Source: JAKOQB01 sp050258235 | GTDB lineage: Bacteria > Pseudomonadota > Gammaproteobacteria > Burkholderiales > Burkholderiaceae_F | Length of the DNA: 14,610 bases | Reading direction: 5' to 3' | NCBI GenBank assembly: GCA_050258235.1 | Contig: JBLMYK010000269.1 | Coordinates: forward strand, 1 to 14,610 | Shown here: piece by piece, positions 11,761 through 14,610 of the stretch | How positions within the stretch are numbered: the first letter of the stretch is position 1 | Layout of the letters: every line of letters begins with the position of its first letter | The notes under the pieces: model-generated | The model's database searches: none | What the model was told of the DNA's origin: nothing | Seen by the model: the letters and a program-made list of their open reading frames with translations, nothing else | Position numbers and translations under genes: made by a program

Positions 11761-14610
11761 ATGAACCCGCCGAGCCAGCCTATCACAGCACCTCACGGCG
11801 CCGGATTGACCGGCGGCACGCAGTTGTTGCCGTCTGTTTCGTCGCCGAGCGCCGCCATCGACGCGGGCGCGACGCGCGCACTGGCGTTGTCGCGCTTCGC
11901 GCAGCGCGCCCTGCATGCGGAGCTGGGCCATGCGGCGACTGCGGAGCGCATGCTGGCGCGGCTCGTGGAACTGGGCGCCGAAGCGTGGTCGCGCACGCGG
12001 ATGGAAGCGCTTCTCGATGCTGGGCTCGCGCCGGATGCGGCGGCCACGATCGAGGCCGAGCCGCTGGGCGCCGCGCTGCGCCGGCTGCGCCGGCAGGTGC
12101 TGCTCGGCCTGATGGTGCGCGACATCGCCGGCGTGGCACCGCTGGCCGAGGTCGTCGGCGCGGTCACCGCGCTCGCCGAACTGGCGGTGCAGCGCGCTTT
12201 GCCGGTGGCCGCGCGCGAACTCGCCCGCCGCTTCGGGCTGCCGTGCGATGCCGGCGGCATCGCTCAGGACCTGCTGGTGGTCGCGATGGGGAAGGGCGGC
12301 GGCGGCGAGCTGAACGTTTCCTCCGATCTCGACCTGATCTTCGTCTACGACGAGGAGGGCGAGACGGTTGCACGCGACGCCTTCGGCGATGCGACGTCGC
12401 ATCTGACCAACCAGGAATTCTTCGAGCGGCTCGGACGACGGCTGATCGCGCTGATCGCGGAGCCGACCGGCGACGGCTTCGTGTTCCGCGTCGATATGCG
12501 CCTGCGGCCGAACGGCGACGCGGGGCCGCTGGCGGTGTCGACGTCGATGCTGGAGGAATATCTGATCCGCCAGGGGCGCGAATGGGAGCGCTTCGCCTGG
12601 CTGAAGGGCCGCGTGATCTCGGCGCCCGTGTTTGCGTCGGCGCAGGAGTTCACGGCGCAGCGCGCAGCGCTCGACGCGGTGGTGCAGCCGTTCGTCTTCC
12701 GCAAGTACCTCGACTTCAACGCGATCACCGCGCTGCGCGACCTGCATGCGCTGATTCGCGCCGAGACGCAGAAGAAAAGCGCGCGTCGTGCCGGCGGACG
12801 CGACGATCACGACGTCAACATCAAGCTCGGGCGTGGCGGCATCCGCGAGATCGAGTTCATTGCCCAGACCTATCAGATCATGCGCGGCGGCCGCGATGCG
12901 CGGCTGCGCCAGCGTGCCACGCTGGTGACCCTGGCGCGGCTCGGCGAGCTCGGCATTATTGCGGTGCAGACCTGCCAGCAGCTTGCCGCGCATTACGTGT
13001 TCCTGCGGCGCCTGGAGCATGCGCTGCAGTACGTGGACGATGCGCAGACGCACCTGGTTCCGGACGACGCCGCCGCACGCGCGGGCGTCGCGCAGATGGT
13101 CGGACTGCATTCCGGCGACGAACTGATGGAGCAGCTGGGACAGGTGCGCGAGTTCGTGGCGCGGACGTTCGACTCGATCTTCCTCGCGCCGGAGATGACG
13201 GCTGCAGCCGAAGATCTGCCCACGGAGGCCGAACTGACGCCGGAACGGCTGCGCAACGCGGGCTTCGCGCAGCCGGAGGAATCCGCGCAGCGCATCGCCG
13301 GACTGATGGCTGCGCGCCGGGTGGCGTCGGCGCGCGAAGCGGCGCGCACTGCGATCCAGCGCCTCATCGTGCGCGGGGTCGACGCGATCGGCAGGATGAC
13401 CACGGATATTCCGCGCGACGATGTGCTGGCGCGCCTGGCGCGCCTGATCGAGGCGATCGCCGGCCGCAGCACCTATCTCGCGCTGCTGAACCAGTACCCG
13501 CGCGCGTTCGAGCGCGTGCTGCGAGTTCTCGCCGCCAGCCGCTGGGCGGCGGATTTCCTGACGCAGCATCCGATCCTGCTCGACGAACTGCTCGACGAGC
13601 GCCTGACGGCGCTGACCAACGACACGCCGGTGGATTTCAGCGACTGGCGCGCCGACCTCGCCGCGCACCTGGACGCGCTGGGTGACGATGTCGAGCACCA
13701 GATGAACCTGGTGCGCGACGAACACCATGCGCAGCTGTTCCGCCTGCTGGTCGCCGACCTCGACGGACGCCTGACGGTCGAGCGTCTCGCCGATCACCTG
13801 TCGCTGCTGGCCGACGGCGTGCTCGACGTGGTGCTCGAACGCGTGTGGCGCAGCCTGCCGCGGCGCCACGGCGACGCGATGCACTTCGCGGTGGTCGGCT
13901 ACGGCAAGTACGGCGGCAAGGAGCTCGGCTACGTGTCGGACCTCGACCTGGTGTTCGTCTACGACGACCCGCATCCGGAGGCGGAGCTCACCTACATCAC
14001 GCTGGCGCGGCGCCTGCTGCTGTGGCTGTCGACGCAGACCTCGAGCGGCACGCTGTTCGACGTCGACCTGCGGCTGCGGCCGGACGGCGAAAAGGGCCTG
14101 CTGGTGTCGCCGTTCGCCGCGCTTCAGCGCTATCAGCGCAACGAGGATGGCCACGGCGCCTGGGTATGGGAGCACCAGGCGCTGACGCGCGCGCGCTTCT
14201 GCGCCGGCGACGCGGCGCTCGGGCAGCGCTTCGAGCAACTGCGCGCCGAGGTGCTGGCGCGGCCGCGCGACCGCGCGCTGCTCGCCGCCGAGGTGCTGAA
14301 GATGCGCAAGCGGATGCACGACGGCCACCCGAACCGCTCAGCGCTGTTCGACCTGAAGCACGACGAAGGCGGCATGGTCGACGTCGAATTCATCGTGCAG
14401 TTCCTGGTGCTGGCACACGCGCACATGCAGGCGCGACTGCTGGGCAACCTCGGCAACATCGCGCTGCTGCGGATTGCCGGTGAACTCGGCTTGATCGACG
14501 CGACGCTTGCGACTGCGGTCGGCGACGCCTATCGCGAATACCGGCGGCGGCAGCACCGGCTGCGGCTGAACGGCGCGGAGTTCGCGCGCGTGCCGGCCGA
14601 CGAGGTCCGG
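11761..14610 (+). CDS. glnE: Bifunctional glutamine synthetase adenylyltransferase/adenylyl-removing enzyme, C-terminus off the edge
   Basis: GlnE attaches AMP to, and phosphorolytically removes it from, glutamine synthetase, setting its activity according to nitrogen status signalled by PII and glutamine. The frame from ATG 11761 is open for 950 codons to the window end with no internal stop. E. coli GlnE has 946 residues, so only a few C-terminal residues are missing. Both nucleotidyltransferase halves are present. The N-terminal (deadenylylating) half has GGGGELNVSSDLDLIF with D189/D191 and RVDMRLRP with D245. The C-terminal (adenylylating) half has YGKYGGKELGYVSDLDLVF with D727/D729 and FDVDLRLRPDG with D769. 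The block NIKLGRGGIREIEF lies between. The usual GMGKLGG reads AMGKGGG here (G179 for Leu). There is no clear ribosome site at 11761, but N-terminal length agrees with the family. A long antisense frame lies opposite and is a composition shadow. Confidence 0.95.
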   Translation, partial: MNPPSQPITAPHGAGLTGGTQLLPSVSSPSAAIDAGATRALALSRFAQRALHAELGHAATAERMLARLVELGAEAWSRTRMEALLDAGLAPDAAATIEAEPLGAALRRLRRQVLLGLMVRDIAGVAPLAEVVGAVTALAELAVQRALPVAARELARRFGLPCDAGGIAQDLLVVAMGKGGGGELNVSSDLDLIFVYDEEGETVARDAFGDATSHLTNQEFFERLGRRLIALIAEPTGDGFVFRVDMRLRPNGDAGPLAVSTSMLEEYLIRQGREWERFAWLKGRVISAPVFASAQEFTAQRAALDAVVQPFVFRKYLDFNAITALRDLHALIRAETQKKSARRAGGRDDHDVNIKLGRGGIREIEFIAQTYQIMRGGRDARLRQRATLVTLARLGELGIIAVQTCQQLAAHYVFLRRLEHALQYVDDAQTHLVPDDAAARAGVAQMVGLHSGDELMEQLGQVREFVARTFDSIFLAPEMTAAAEDLPTEAELTPERLRNAGFAQPEESAQRIAGLMAARRVASAREAARTAIQRLIVRGVDAIGRMTTDIPRDDVLARLARLIEAIAGRSTYLALLNQYPRAFERVLRVLAASRWAADFLTQHPILLDELLDERLTALTNDTPVDFSDWRADLAAHLDALGDDVEHQMNLVRDEHHAQLFRLLVADLDGRLTVERLADHLSLLADGVLDVVLERVWRSLPRRHGDAMHFAVVGYGKYGGKELGYVSDLDLVFVYDDPHPEAELTYITLARRLLLWLSTQTSSGTLFDVDLRLRPDGEKGLLVSPFAALQRYQRNEDGHGAWVWEHQALTRARFCAGDAALGQRFEQLRAEVLARPRDRALLAAEVLKMRKRMHDGHPNRSALFDLKHDEGGMVDVEFIVQFLVLAHAHMQARLLGNLGNIALLRIAGELGLIDATLATAVGDAYREYRRRQHRLRLNGAEFARVPADEVR

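Noticed and set aside
11620..14328. 902-codon open frame on the minus strand opposite glnE
   Set aside because: glnE on the plus strand shows all family motifs in order. The antisense frame is rich in Arg, His, Gln and Ala without any domain, as expected for a GC-rich shadow.
1..14610. CRISPR array, phage, transposon, toxin-antitoxin or biosynthetic cluster
   Set aside because: No regular spaced repeats, integrase, transposase or cluster-type enzymes were found; apart from the left-edge break the genes look like core chromosomal ones.

Overview
The window is GC-rich chromosomal DNA. Protein content and gene order (glnE divergent from yhdP, then a nitrilase-family gene and tldD) suggest a betaproteobacterium, probably Burkholderiales or a relative. 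That placement rests on recalled family resemblance, not a database search. No tRNA, rRNA, CRISPR array, transposase or phage gene was seen.

Layout, left to right. Positions 1-976 hold a broken Ada/AlkA-type alkylation-repair gene: the Ada half reads on the minus strand, while the start of the AlkA half (1-239) lies inverted on the plus strand. A spacer with two inverted-repeat structures follows (977-1184). Next comes a minus-strand DAHP synthase gene (aroG, 1185-2261). Its leader (2315-2456) looks like a complete ribosome-mediated attenuator: a 28-residue peptide with RFFFFWFYGFF, a protector hairpin, a competing antiterminator segment and an intrinsic terminator. A predicted outer-membrane beta-barrel gene (2531-3265) lies upstream of it. 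Beyond that is an overlapping pair for phospholipid metabolism, a plsC-type acyltransferase and a cdsA-like cytidylyltransferase (3434-4985). Then come tldD (5129-6601), a nitrilase-superfamily amidase (6666-7502) and the large yhdP gene (7506 to about 11630), all on the minus strand. A 130-base divergent promoter region separates yhdP from glnE, which runs on the plus strand from 11761 off the right edge and lacks only its last residues.

How the genes fit together. yhdP and the amidase gene are 3 nt apart and tldD follows within 64 nt, so these three are probably co-transcribed; plsC and the cdsA-like gene may be a second unit. YhdP (lipid transport between the membranes), PlsC and the CDP-DAG synthase-like protein share an envelope-lipid theme. 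glnE controls glutamine synthetase, and aroG is the entry step of aromatic amino acid synthesis.

Most of the window is ordinary housekeeping sequence. The two items that stand out are the aromatic-codon attenuator in front of aroG and the inverted break in the ada-alkA gene at the left edge. The break may be a real micro-inversion or an assembly or amplification chimera. I see no sign of a novel multi-gene system.
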